From [Phialemoniopsis] sp. UDSM-2020 (Eukaryota; Ascomycota; Sordariomycetes; Thyridiales; Thyridiaceae), in assembly GCA_018873225.1 (NCBI GenBank), contig JAEILZ010000008.1, positions 2,170,001-2,234,000 of the forward strand: DNA of 64,000 nt. Reading direction: 5' to 3'. The notes below the pieces were generated by a model that had not been told where the DNA came from, did no database searches, and was given only the letters and a program-made list of their open reading frames with translations. Position numbers and translations under genes: made by a program. Positions 1-11,677 of this stretch are shown one piece after another (within the stretch, counting starts at the first letter, position 1; every line of letters begins with the position of its first letter).

Positions 1-2312
1 TGGTTACTTCTCCAGCCGAACGTTTGGCGTTAGTTCTGCAGCTGAAAAGCCGAGACCTCGTCGCGAGCCAGCTAAAGCCCCCTAACAGGGCAGCTTAGCA
101 ACTGTCGGCATGGTCCCGAATCGGCTGGAGAAGAGGGAAACAAAAAAGATTTCGGTACGACTCGAATGACATGTCAGAAACGAGAGAGAACCAAAGAACA
201 CAGGTATGGTACCGAGGGCATGGGGCAAACGAACCAGAAAGGGGTGGGCAAAATACCAAGTTACTGCTGTCATGAAGCCGCCACATCCAGAGCGGCGGAC
301 ACTAGTCGCTGGTCCACCGTCCGTACATATCTCGGGACCCAGGAATGCTGCAACACAGCGAATGTTGGTTCTGCACCCAGGCTCTTGGTCATCCATCGAT
401 GCTCTGCTGCCCCCCGCCTCTGCTTCTCATTGGGCACCTTGCTCTCGGATCCCACGAAGTACCTTGTTGCGAAGTAGAGGCGCGGGAAAGCAGTACATGC
501 CAAACACAACCTACTGACCTTTTTCGTCCTCTTATTTCCGGGTGGTGGATTTGTGGTCGCTCAGCGGCGCCGTGCTGCAAGCCAAGGTAACGTACGACGT
601 GCAGCTGGCGGAATGAACACGGCAGAGCGACGCACATAGGCTGTACACATCATCAAGCATACTTAATCTTACCAGAGAACCCGCCTTGCATCATGTTCGC
701 CCTCGCGGTCGTGTCTCTGCGGCCCTCTCGGGGGACATCGGCACGCCCCTGCATGTGTTTTGGCTTTCCGGTTTCCTGGGAAGGAGTTTGTGTGGATTGT
801 TTGCTGGTATAAGTGCTTTTCTGGCGTAGGATACAGGTACCCGACGAGCTTGGCCCTGATTGAAGAGGATACGAAAAGCACAAAAAAAGAGGTGGCTAGG
901 TCCAGAAACGGATCTCACTTACTATCAACAGGGATAGGTACATCGAGATTCCCAGTAGGAGGCACTGACTCGAATGTTGCAGGGGTGTCAAAGAAGGCCG
1001 ATTTTGGCGTCTGGTCTGATGGAGACAGGGCCATTTCCGTTTTGCCTGGAAGCCAATTCCCGCGCTTTCTCTCTGAGCTACGGGAGTACCTTTGCAAATT
1101 GACCTCGAGACCTTGAGACAAGTCCATTGTTCAGCCCACAGATCTGCTCGAGACGGGAGTTAATCCCCGCCAAGGCATGGCCCCTGGTGTTTGCCCTCTT
1201 GTTGATCAAAAGTCATGGTGGCTTGCGACTGGCTTCCTGCGTATAAAGTCAAGGCAAAGCTTGCTTGGTTCGCCACATTGGAAAATAAATAGCCCAATTC
1301 CCCAGCAACAACAAGCTTATGTCATGGCTGTTACATGCGACACGAACCCGCATTCCTTGTGAATACCCTCAACACCCGAGACAAACGGCGTTGGCCGAGG
1401 GTACAGAATCGCATTGTACATATTGTCGCAGTGGATACTCCCGCCCGCCGTCGCCCAGAGAGTGGAGGAGGAGGGGTGTTAGAAGAAGAAACGGTCGCTG
1501 TGCCCACAGAATTGACGCCAGCCAAAATTCCCCGAATCTCTCATCTTGGGGTGTAAAAGGAGAGACACATGAGGGACGACGACATCGATACCACGTCGAC
1601 AACGGTACAACCAACGGGTACCTAATCAACAGGAACCCTTCTTCTCCCCTCCCCCCGGCCATTTCTGGCGCTGGACAAAAGAGGCACCCCCCCTGCTGCC
1701 GTCGCGCGCCGCCCGCACCCTCCAAAACCCAAACCGGGGCCCCTGGCCACACATCGCATCCTTGTCCCTTGTCCCCTGTCCCGCTCAGCACCACCACCAC
1801 TACCACTCACTACCAACCTACCTCTTCTCCTCCTCCACTACCACCACGACCACCACTACTGTCCTGTCCCTGTCTTTTTTTTTCCTTCAGAGGTTCTTGG
1901 TCTGCCGTGGCGTGGCTGTTCACCATTCCATTCGTTTGGTCAATCCAATCCGTTCGCTCTTCTTCTCTGTCTGGAACAACTCTCAAGCTCCGACCTTCAT
2001 TTCAACTTCGAGCTTTGACTGTTTCACTTTGACTGAGAGCCTTGGAGTACACGCAGCACCTTCCCCTCTTCACCGCCAGACTTTATACCCTCTCAAGCCT
2101 CATCCCCGTGTTCTCAGGGCCTCGCACTCGCCCAATTGCAACCTGCCAGCATTTCGCACCAGAACCCAAAGACGCCTTGCCCGCCTTAGTGCCTGTTTAT
2201 ATCACCACCACCGCACCGCATCACCACCTCCCCGCATACGACGCCAATCTTGCTCTCCTGACGGGACTTTTGCCAGCCAACCCGTGTCTCGTCGAGGAGT
2301 AGTCTGCATCAG
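1..2312 (+). promoter_or_regulatory. Promoter and 5' leader region of the LaeA-like methyltransferase gene
   Basis: No open frame here looks like a conserved protein. A TATA-like GTATAAAG lies at about 1239-1246. A cytosine- and thymine-rich stretch with CAC/CTC triplets spans about 1785-1890 and ends in a run of T followed by CCTTCAG, a composition typical of strong promoters and transcription start regions in filamentous fungi. From about 1890 to 2312 the sequence stays pyrimidine-rich and leads into a strong GTGAGT donor at 2313. I infer that this is promoter plus untranslated first exon of the gene whose start codon is at 3258. The transcription start cannot be read from sequence. An unrelated gene further left could own the first kilobase. 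Confidence 0.4.
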
Positions 2313-3194
2313 GTGAGTTGAGCTGGACATGTTATTGCAACTTTTTGCGTGGAGCTGGTTGTGAGCCTTCTTGCTTTGGGACGGGAGAGAAGGAAGGAGA
2401 GGGAGAGAGCCAGAACAGGAGGAAAGAGCTGCAAATTGGGAGGGGATTTCAGACCCATTGTCAGCCAGCTGCTCAGTCTTGTTTTGGCTGATCATGACAT
2501 AACCCAAGTGTGGTTCTGTTTTGGCCGGTCTCTGGCCGGTTTCATGGCCTCTTTTCTCGTCCGTGGCGGTCCCTCTTTTCCTTGCCTCTCCGGCCTTCAG
2601 CCCAACAGCCAGACGTGCATCCATAGTTGGATCACTTGGCCTTGAAAACGGCTGTTCACGGCCCACCTGATAAACATCCCTCTGCTTTCACCTCTGTTTC
2701 TCGCTGCTTGATTGTTTATATGACGGCCACGTCTCGTCATTGTCCTTGTGGACTCGCGACATGGAAACACTCTTAAAGGGTTCCGCATTCACGCAAACAC
2801 GCCCGAGACTTGCCCTGCGAAGTGTTCTCCCCAACTGTCTTCTCAACTCCATCCCTGCTCTTTATATCGCAGTCTACGCATGAACCTAATTGCTTCAGTC
2901 GACCGTATCATCATCTAAGAAACCCAAGTCTCCTCCCGTGCAGCACTAGCAACGCAAGGCGCTGCTGTGTGTACACCAAGCTACTATTTTCATATATAAT
3001 CAACCTTGGGCTACGGAATTGTTGCTGGTTTTCACTGTTAGTTGCTATTTTACGGGGTCTCTGTCTTTACGCATCATTCGATCACTCATAACCCTATTCC
3101 CCGAGTTCTATGGACTGCTGCGTTCTCATTTCAGTTGCCAAATATGGTTGCCTCGGGTGTGCGAACTGTGCAACTAACATCAATCTGTCCCTAG
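2313..3194 (+). other. Probable 882-nt intron in the 5' leader
   Basis: The donor GTGAGT at 2313 follows CATCAG. The acceptor CCCTAG ends at 3194. A consensus-like branch point, AACTAAC, sits at about 3172-3178, roughly 16-22 nt before the acceptor, which is the usual spacing in this group. Splicing would bring the leader exon to within 63 nt of the start codon at 3258. Introns inside coding regions in this window are mostly 50-110 nt, so 882 nt is unusual. The three splice signals are seen; use of this intron is inferred. Confidence 0.5.
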
Positions 3195-3257
3195 GCGAGA
3201 CAGTGTCTGAGATCACAGCTCTTCACTCGACATCGACTAATACCCTTGAGTAGCAAT

Positions 3258-4627
3258 ATGTCAACGTACAACCCGTAAGGCCTACCTGTCATTCCCACTG
3301 CGAATCGATTTCCTCGAGATATCCCGGCCTTCAAATCTTGCTTTTCTATGATAGAGCGCTGACATTGTCAATTTGTACAGCACCAGCCCTGGTGGCCGGT
3401 CAGTGGAAACCGGAGAGTATCTTGAAAATGGACGCTATTATCCGAGCTACAAAAGGGGGCAGTACATGTTCCCCTGCGATGAGGTTCGTACCGGCCCCTC
3501 CTCTTCTATATGTAGCGAAAAGTCATTCGCGGGTTCACAGCGTTTCGCTACCGATCAATACTGACTTGGCTTCCCTGAGCAGGAAGAGCGTGACAGACTA
3601 GATGTCTTCCACAGAATGTATTTCGAGGCACGAAAAGGCCACCTACACAGCGCCCCGTTAGCGAGGGATCGCCAGGTGAAGATATTAGATGCTGGGACTG
3701 GTACGGGTATATGGGCTATTCAGATGGCGGAGTGAGTATCTTCAGACTAACTGATGTGGACCAATTTCAATGACTAACGAAGTCGAGCAGCACGTATCAA
3801 AATGCTCTTCTTACTGGTACCGATCTTACCATGATGCAGCCCAATCTGTATGATCATTTCATCTTAATTCAAGGCATGCATTCGCTGACTTGTTTCCGAC
3901 AGCATCCCCGCCAATGCGCGCTTTTTGCAATCGGACATGGAGGCTCCTTGGTCTCTTGGTGAGACAGGATGGGATATGATCCATGTCAGAGCTATGATGG
4001 GTAGTATCGCGCGCTGGGATCAATTCTACCACGAAGCCACGAGGTAAACGATTCGCATACAGATCTTGACCAATTTCAAAGCTAACAACATCTGGTAGGC
4101 ATCTGATTCCGGGCGAGGGCCGGCTCGAGCACGTTGAAATAGACTGGACGCCTCGGTGTGATGATGGAACTCTGGCTGAAGATGCGGTGGTCAGAAGCTG
4201 GGCTCATGAATTGATGGGTGTGATGGATGAGGCCGGACGACCAATGAGATTCGACCCATCTCGACAGAAACAACTAATGGCCGATGCCGGTCTCGTCGAC
4301 ATCACCGAAGAGATCGTCAAAGTGCCGTTCAATGGCTGGGAAGGGGATCTTGCCGATCGACCTGCCGGTCGATTCTTCTTCCTTGGGCTGAAGAAGGGCA
4401 TCGAGGCACTGAGCCTGGCTCCTTTCTGTCGCTACAAGAGGATGTCACGCGAAGAGGTGAAGGAAATCACTGACAAGGTGATTGCCGAAGTGAGCCTTCG
4501 CCGTAACCACGGTTACTGCAACTTGTAAGTTCTCACGCATGTGATCTCTCATGGTCGTCATTTCCCTTTTGCCGAAGTCATGATACTGATGTTGAACAGG
4601 CACGTATGGACGGCTCGTCGCAGATAG
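3258..4627 (+). CDS. LaeA/LAE1-like S-adenosylmethionine-dependent methyltransferase
   Basis: The spliced product is 306 aa from seven exons: 3258-3274, 3381-3483, 3583-3731, 3791-3847, 3903-4043, 4099-4524 and 4600-4627. All junctions join in phase. The N-terminus has the family block with ENGRYYPSYKRG, YMFPCDE and ERDRLDVFH. The SAM-binding motif ILDAGTGTGIWAIQMA follows at about residues 72-87, then HVEIDWTPRCDDG and the C-terminal IEALSLAPF and HVWTARR. This order matches LaeA/LAE1, nuclear methyltransferase-fold proteins that work with velvet proteins to control secondary metabolism and development. It could be LaeA itself or one of the LaeA-like paralogues. The core DAGTGTGIW and the divergent middle do not settle this. 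No secondary-metabolite genes are adjacent. The first coding exon holds only 17 coding bases. Confidence 0.85.
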
Positions 4628-6347
4628 AAAATGTGTCGAGCAAGACCACTGTGCAGCCATCTATGGCATAGCGACCATGCTATTTAGCATTGCGCCTGGT
4701 TCCTTTTTTGTATTCACGACAAGCATCTATATGAGCGTTTTCATGATGCTATCTGGAGTTGCTGCTGCCGGCGTCGTTGTTGGACTCTTCTTGAGATGGG
4801 ACAGATAACGACAAGTTGGACGGAGAGATAAGTCGGTGCGAGGAGAAAATGGCAACATGGGCCGGGATGGATCATACCGCACTTTCACATCTAGGATTGC
4901 GGCGGGGCGTTCGACACGATACACACATACATTTGCATGGCGTGCTTTTGTTTTCTGGGTCAGGAGCCCGGCCTTCGCTTCTTTTGCTTCATGAGCTAGG
5001 AATTCAATAGGTATATTGACACGTCGAAATCTGGGAATGCTGAGCCCGGGTAGCTACTGTGATGTACGTGGAGACGCTGCATCGGCATGGCCAGGCAGGT
5101 TCAGCAAGCGACTCTGCCTTGCCATCCTTGATTGAGACATCATTTCGGCACGGGCCCCAGATCAGGCAGCATCGCAGATCTCCCGGTCTCGGTGCAGCAA
5201 AAGGCCCATTGGGTCTTGCATATGGCTGCAACATCGAGACCTCCTCCAGGGGTGGTGGTTTTGGGGGCCGCTTTGCGAGGAAAAGGGTGGTAGGCAAAGA
5301 GGCAGCCTGGCGACGTGCAAGTCGAATGGTCCCCACATGACCCTCTTCTCCTTCTTGACCTTGGTGCCGAGAAAGACGTTTCATGCGTAGGCTATCGTGT
5401 TGTCGTCACGGGGGAAAAGTAGGTGGCGGGCAAGATGGGCCACACGGGTTGCTTGGGCCTGTAGATATGCGGCCGGCCGCGCGCCGGCGGAGGCCGAAGG
5501 GTCGCCGATATGGGGGTCGGTGGTCGCTTGGGCCGGCCAACAGCTTTATTTTGCATACGTTCCTCCTCTAGAGGCTAAAATACAGTTTATCTTTTGGTTG
5601 TTTGTTGATGTCTTGGGAGCAAAGCATATAGATGGTGGATGCCATGGTGTTACTTTGGTCGTGATGGTCATCAACAATACGGAGGCAGCGATGCGTTGTT
5701 CTTGTTGTTGGTCTCCGTCGGGGCCATGCTGGATAGATGGGTTTAAGATGTGGGTGAACATTGCAGTGTGAGCGTGGTGGTAGCATGCACAAAGTTGCCA
5801 ACAGCTCGGCTACGCAACACGTCGACTTGTCAAGGTTAATGTGGTCTGTTAACACGTTTGGTCATCGCGGTCCGGCCTTGAAGGAAAGCAATAATTCTAT
5901 CATTGATTGATTGCTCTCATGCAGCTGATGTACAATGATACAGAAACAAAGGAAATGAGGGAGAGCAGTGGAGTAGGCGTAGCAGAGAACGCCACACGGG
6001 GTAGGTCTTGGAGATGGGCCGCCATCAACACGTAGTAGTGATAATATGCGCACTCCAAGCTCCTCCCGTCAGCCATCTCCTGCCCTTGCCCAAAACTGCT
6101 CTCGTGGTTACCGCACCCGACCAAGTCAAAAAGCAGACATGCTTTTTCCCGGGTGTATGCCGTCTATAATTTTCCTCATACGGTCCCATTAACGAGTCCA
6201 CCCACATCGGTTCACCGTTTCATAACCTCCACCGTCGAATCTCGTCGTCGTGCTTTTGTTGACACTCCCATCAGGACGCTCTTGTACTGCGCACTCTTCT
6301 AGACCCGTCTCACACTCCCGTCGCTCCATACTCTCTGGACAACCCAC
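4628..6347. other. Intergenic region between convergent genes
   Basis: This is the space between the 3' ends of the methyltransferase gene and the ATP synthase subunit g gene. The open frames here are short, have no recognisable domains, and overlap one another on both strands. It presumably holds both 3' untranslated regions. A GC-rich patch lies at about 5460-5540. I see no RNA gene or repeat family. Confidence 0.5.
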
Positions 6348-7282
6348 TTAGTGATGGGCGGCGTGGTTGTCGCCGTGGTAGCCAATCAGCTTGAATCGGC
6401 CGATCATCTCGCCGACGGTGAAGAAGCCGAGCAGCTCAGCGACCAGGACACCGGCGGTGATTAGCTGGGCCCTCGAGACGTTGCGTACGGACTGGAGAGC
6501 GGAGCCGGACGAGGACAGGAGGCTGCCGGGGTTCTGGATGCGCTTGATGGCGTTCTGCCAGTAGGTCTGGAAAGTTGCCATGGAACTGTGATATTTGGCA
6601 AACACGGTCAGAGAAACAGGCCTTATCTGATAGATTCCTCCCAAGAATGGTTGGGCAATGCGAAACTTACGGCGGTGACATGCTCTGGCCACGGAAGACG
6701 ATCTTGGAGAGCTCGAGGCCGACGCGGGAGTAGTAGAGGACGAAGGGAACCTGGCCTGTAATAATAGCTGCGTTAGCTTGTATTCCACACGATTGTCATC
6801 TCTTGACAGTTGAAATCATCCTCTCCGTCCCACAGCACTCAATTGACATGTCCAACCGGGCGATCATGCCACCACCACCAACACTTTGTGTGGTAGACAT
6901 GTTCCCAGCCGTTCATCCCAATTACTTTCCATCCCAACCTCCATATGAAACGCACAAAACAGAGACAACAGAGATGTGTAAACGTACGCTCGACAAAGCC
7001 AATGACCCTGCCCGTCCGGCCACCGACCTTGCCGAGGGCGTTGGAGACGCCCTTGGCGGCGCCGGCGATGGCTGGGCCGGCGGCCGAGGTGACGCGGCTC
7101 AGACCCTGCTGGGCCTTGGCCTGGTACTCGGAGGCGACCTGCTGGGCCTTGGCGGCCGTGTCCTTTGCGCCCTCGGCGGCCTTGGAGGCGGTCGTCGACT
7201 CGAGGCGGCGGGCGGCGACGGTGCGCATGGTCGGCAGGGACTGCCGCAGCAGCGGGCGGGCAGCAGAGACACCGAGAGGCAT
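6348..7282 (-). CDS. Mitochondrial F1Fo-ATP synthase subunit g
   Basis: Exons read on the minus strand are 7282-6988, 6755-6671 and 6585-6348, giving 205 aa. Residues 1-30 form an arginine- and serine-rich presequence typical of mitochondrial import. An alanine- and lysine-rich segment follows, then the conserved core beginning QVPFVLYYSRVGLELSK and RGQSMSPPS. A C-terminal membrane segment carries GFFTVGEMIGRFKLIGY, including the GxxxG motif (GEMIG) that subunit g uses for dimerisation of ATP synthase in the inner membrane. Yeast Atp20 is shorter (about 115 aa); the longer alanine-rich N-terminus is seen here and is common in filamentous fungi. The second intron, 6586-6670, splits the codon for Pro-Pro-Ser. 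A GA-dinucleotide run lies just upstream of the start at about 7303-7320. Confidence 0.92.
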
Positions 7283-8282
7283 TTTTGGCGGCGGAGGAGA
7301 AAAGAGAGAGAGAGAGAGAGGGTTTCGGCTGTTTCGATGGGGGATGCTGCTTCTCGGGAGGGATTGCTGTCGGCAGGCGGGCAATTGATGACCAGGTCGA
7401 GATGGGGGTTTATCGGGTTCACACAGCAGCAGCGTCGTTCAGTTTCGGGAACGGATTTGAGAGAAAAATTGGCCCTCTGGCGACTGGGGAAACATGGAAG
7501 AGCTCGGATGATTTCGCTGGTGCTGCTGTTGCCGAGAGACTGGCCAATCACCGGCTGCCAATTGGGGGGACCCGGCGTCGCGGTGGGTACCTGGTTTTTT
7601 TATTTTCTTAGCTGTTCCTGGCTCCAACATCAGAGACACCACAACGTGTGCAAGTGAGAGCAATCACCAAGAGAACTCCCTAACTCGTCAACAACACAGC
7701 ACAAGATGAGTCCATCAGGCAGACAGTGCATCTCTTGATTAATTTCAAAAGACTCATCAGCTGCACACCCCTTCCAAATCGACACTGAGCAATTAAGCAG
7801 CTGCACGCACAGGAGGCAGGCAGACAAAACAGCATTAGCTCATGCACCTTGCTAGTCTGAATAACATCAGATGTGTTAAGGGTATATAACACATCCATGC
7901 GAGGTACTGACCTGTATGGGATTGGGCAGTGGGATAGTCCTCCAACCCACAATCGATACCTGGCAGGAGGGTCGAATATTCACCCTGCAACCTCTGTACA
8001 AGTACTCACTCACTCATAAAGAGTAGATGTGTTCGTCCTCAATTTGTCACAATGAATTCAATTTCATCTCTCAAGTTCACTCATTTCAGCCATTGGCCCT
8101 CTTGTCATATCATGTGCAATTCGGTCTATTCCACACCCAAATGCTAATGCCAAAACAGTAAAGGACATGTACTAATATCGATCCCCATGAACACCTTGCA
8201 CTCTTTTCCCATCACCGCCATGGCGAATCTCGAATCCCAAGGTAGTCTCTACCAATAGCAATTCCTCCCCAGCTCCACCTCT
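7283..8282. other. Intergenic region upstream of the ATP synthase subunit g gene
   Basis: Both flanking genes are on the minus strand, so this is the 3' end of the arabinitol dehydrogenase transcript plus the promoter of the subunit g gene. A short GA repeat at about 7303-7320 lies next to the start codon. CCAATCACCGG occurs at about 7542-7552; on the minus strand this reads as an inverted CCAAT box, but the match is short and unproven. Nothing else is seen. Confidence 0.4.
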
Positions 8283-9468
8283 CTAATCCAAGCTCTGGAT
8301 CTGCACCTTGATCGCGCCCGTCTTGGGATCCGCAGCCGTATCAAACGCCTTGAGCGCGTCCTCGAGCGGAAATCTGTGCGTGACCAGCTTAGACAGGTCG
8401 ACCACACCGTTCTCCACCAGTCGGATCGCCCTGGGCCACGTGTTGCTGTAGCGGTACTGGAACTGCAGGTCGACCTCGCGCACGCTGAGACGCATAAAGG
8501 GGATGTTGATCTCGTTCTTGCCCACACCAATCACAAAGACCTTGCCGCCAAACTTGGCCGCCCAGATCGCCGCCGCGATCGAGCTCTCGACGCCAGTGCA
8601 CTCGAGCACCAGCGAGGGCTCGATGCCGCCAAAGGACTTGACAATGGCCTTGGCCGACTCCTCGGCCGACAGGCGCTCCACCTTGTGCGTGATGACCTGC
8701 GGGCACACCTCCTTGGCGAACGCGAGCCGCCCCTCGTCGATGTCGGTGATGACCAGCGGGCAGGCTCCCGCCGCCTTGGCGCAGATCATGGTGATGAGGC
8801 CGATGGGGCCAGCGCCGCAGACCAGCACGGGGTCACCGAGGCGCACCTCGGCGCGCTGGAGGCCGGCGAGGGCGACGCTGAGGGGCTCGAGCATGGCGCC
8901 GTTCTCGTACGACATGTTGCCGATCTTGTGGCACCAAACGGCCGGGTGGTTGACGTAGCGGCGCAGCAGGCCGTCGACGGGGGGCGTGGAGAGGAAGTCG
9001 ACGTTCTCGCAACCGTTGTACCGACCCGTCAGGCAGGGCTCGCAGGCGTTGCAGATGACCTGGGGCTCGATGGCGACGCGGTCGCCGATGTTGAGAGAGG
9101 TGACGGACGGGTGGACGGCGACGATCTCGCCGGCCGACTCGTGGCCGAGGACGTGGTTGCCGCAGACAATCATGGGGCCGATGCAGCCGTGCTTCCAGAA
9201 GTGAATATCGGAGCTGTGATACAACCAGATATTGTGAGCTCGATGTTCACTAATAACATACAGCAGCAAGTGCCCAGACTTACCCGCAGATACCGGTACT
9301 CCGGATGGCAATGGTGACCTGGCCGGGCGCGAGCTTCTCGCCGCTCTTGACATCCTCCACAGTCGGCCCCGTCTCGCTGATCCAGAGGTCATGGCCGGGA
9401 TTCGTGAAGACGCCGATGTTGGACTTGGAGATGGGCGCAGGGGCCACGTCTACTGCTGAAGGGCTCAT
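8283..9468 (-). CDS. lad1: L-arabinitol 4-dehydrogenase (zinc alcohol dehydrogenase family)
   Basis: Two exons on the minus strand, 9468-9284 and 9213-8283, give 371 aa. The protein begins [10 protein letters not shown] and closely follows known fungal LAD enzymes across its length. Zinc-site elements are visible: GICGSDIHFW with the catalytic cysteine, LGHESAGE with the His-Glu pair, and a structural zinc lobe [15 protein letters not shown]. The nucleotide-binding motif is GAGPIGL. The enzyme oxidises L-arabinitol to L-xylulose with NAD+ in the fungal L-arabinose pathway, in the cytosol. The closely related xylitol and sorbitol dehydrogenases are possible but less likely, given the start, the length and the segment [16 protein letters not shown]. 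The single 70-nt intron splits the glycine codon of the GICGSD motif. The coding sequence is strongly G/C-ended, which also creates a long open frame on the opposite strand. Confidence 0.93.
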
Positions 9469-11677
9469 TATGATGACGGACTCTAGTAGGGAGATCTATG
9501 AGGTTGGTATGACAAGAAAAGAACGAGTGGAAGGGGAATCGAGGCCAAGCACAAGGGCAGCGTCTGAAGTAAGTTGGCAACGAGGTAGCTTTCGCTTCGT
9601 CGTCTCGCAAAAACACCGAGATGGAGAAACAGCTGTGCAACGGGAGGGCGGGGTAGAGTTACTGAGGTAGGTAGGTGGTTATTTATTTGGGGTTTTGCCA
9701 ACACCACAACTTTATCTATTTACTCAGGAACACACACACACCCTTTCCCCGATCTCGCATATCGTTCCGATGCCGACTTGGGGAGGACGGGACTGGCCAC
9801 GTTTGGACACTTCTGGCCAACTAATACGCGACAACGGCAAAGGAACGATGCTCTCCCACCCCACTAGGGGTCTTGCATCTATCTCATCTGCACGCTGCTT
9901 TGAGCTCTCTCTCTCTCCCGCGACCCGCGAGCTACCCATTCCGGTGGCGCAACTGGCGGGTACGTGGGGCAAACCAGCGCAGTTCTTAGTGCTTGCAGGT
10001 TATAAGCGCAGCAATGCAGTGTGCCAGAGCTTGTCAGGTGGGAATTCTCGATGAAAAATCTAGAATGCTTGGGAAGACAAAGTGGGTGAAGTTCTTTAGT
10101 TGGTGGGGGTTCCGACTTTTCGGCCTACACCACGCCGACCTCTTTTGCTTTCTCCGCAAAACATTTTGCGCGCCAATCAACTGCGGCGACCGGATTCCCG
10201 CAGCTTGAGTCGGGGGGCTTCGAGAACCCAGCCCCGGTCCTCGCTCCTCGCTCTCGGGCGCCGTGCGCAGACGGGACCCTCCCTCTCCCATGCGTGCCAG
10301 ACCTCGTGATTGTCTCGGTGGAGAGGCCGAAACGTAAGAAATGCAAATCTTGTGATTTGACAGAGTCGAGTCCGTAGCCAGGAGATAACAGCATAGGTTC
10401 AACACGCCGCATCTCGTCGGAATTGCTGGGTAGTATACTCCGGCGAACACGACTGGCTAGGTCGTACTGCCATTTTCTCCGATGCACGTCGCAACGGGTG
10501 CCGCCGGTGGCGCACAGAAAGACCGGATGGACTGTTGAGAATGCCCCTTATCAAAGGCACATATTGCAGGAGCATGACGTGAGGCCGGCCAATGAGACTC
10601 TAGAGGAAAGCCGTATGAGTGCCGGAACACTTGCACGTACACGTCTCTGGCACTTCTGATACGTGGATTTCGGGACAAGTACCCTGAATAGGAGAACCGT
10701 TCCCACGAACGAAATCTCTCTACACTCGACGCGGGCTGATACCAGACGACGACGAAGGGACACCCTGCAAGACGATGTTCTGCATGCACTTATGATAAGT
10801 GGGATGTGTGCTTCAAAGGCAGTCTCTATGATCATACTTGAACACTGAAGTGTCTACGCTGGTGAAAAACGAAGTCCATAGTAGGTTCGTTCGATCGCTT
10901 GGTTGCGCTCCAGGATAAAACATATATAATGAAAGCTTTTCTCAAAATACTACCAGGACCTAGGATCCCCTAGATGGCAGCTTCGAGCAACCAGACCAAC
11001 ATCTATTCCCCCAAACATAATCGAGACAATAAGCACCACATGGTATCCGCTGAGATCAGTCAGGGACAAAAATGTGGACAAATAAATACACACCCTTTTC
11101 TTTTCCTCTCACCAAACTCCTTTTTTTCAAAAAAGCACATAAACCAAACCCCTTTTCGATGGCCTAGCCATTCTACCGCTGCTCTAACCGAGAGAAAAAC
11201 ATGCGAGGAGTAGAGAGACCATGAGAGGTTTCTTGCAGACAGGTGAGAAAGCAGATGAGATCAATAGACTTTTCTTTTTGTTTCGGTAGGTTATGGGCGC
11301 CCTCAGAAACCGGTTCTGGGGCGCGCCATGAGAGAGTCGACGGTAACAGTGGCCGGCTGAGATTAGGATCGGTCTATTGGGTATAAGTTCAAAGATAGGA
11401 CCAAAATGATTCTCCGTGGTATGCAAAAGGGTAACGCCTGAGGAAAGATGCGGAAATGCTGATCATGGAATATGCCGGCAGCATAAGATTTCGAGGATCG
11501 GGCGTGGATACACGTCCGTGTTATATAAGACGCGCGGTCGATAGCGGTCTTCGCCTGCGATGCTCAAACAGACGCGTATGCGGTAGGGTCGGGATAGCGA
11601 CAGGGGGCGAGCTTCCAAACTCAAGAGTGAGGGGGTGGGAGCCCTGAAGTTGTTTGAGGGGTCGTCCGCGGGGGGCC
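9469..11677. other. Intergenic region, promoter of the arabinitol dehydrogenase gene
   Basis: Both neighbours are on the minus strand. The part next to 9468 should contain the arabinitol dehydrogenase promoter. It includes a short AC repeat at about 9728-9741 and GTGGGG-rich pieces on the minus strand. No conserved coding sequence was found. An AT-rich patch lies at about 10915-10930. The last few hundred bases before 11678 are probably the 3' untranslated region of the zinc-finger gene. Confidence 0.4.

Noticed and set aside
8376..9317. 313-codon open frame on the plus strand opposite the arabinitol dehydrogenase gene
   Set aside because: It is exactly antisense to a high-G/C coding exon with recognised catalytic motifs. 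The translation (Asp-, Ala-, Gly- and Leu-rich) has no domain, and such frames follow from codon bias.
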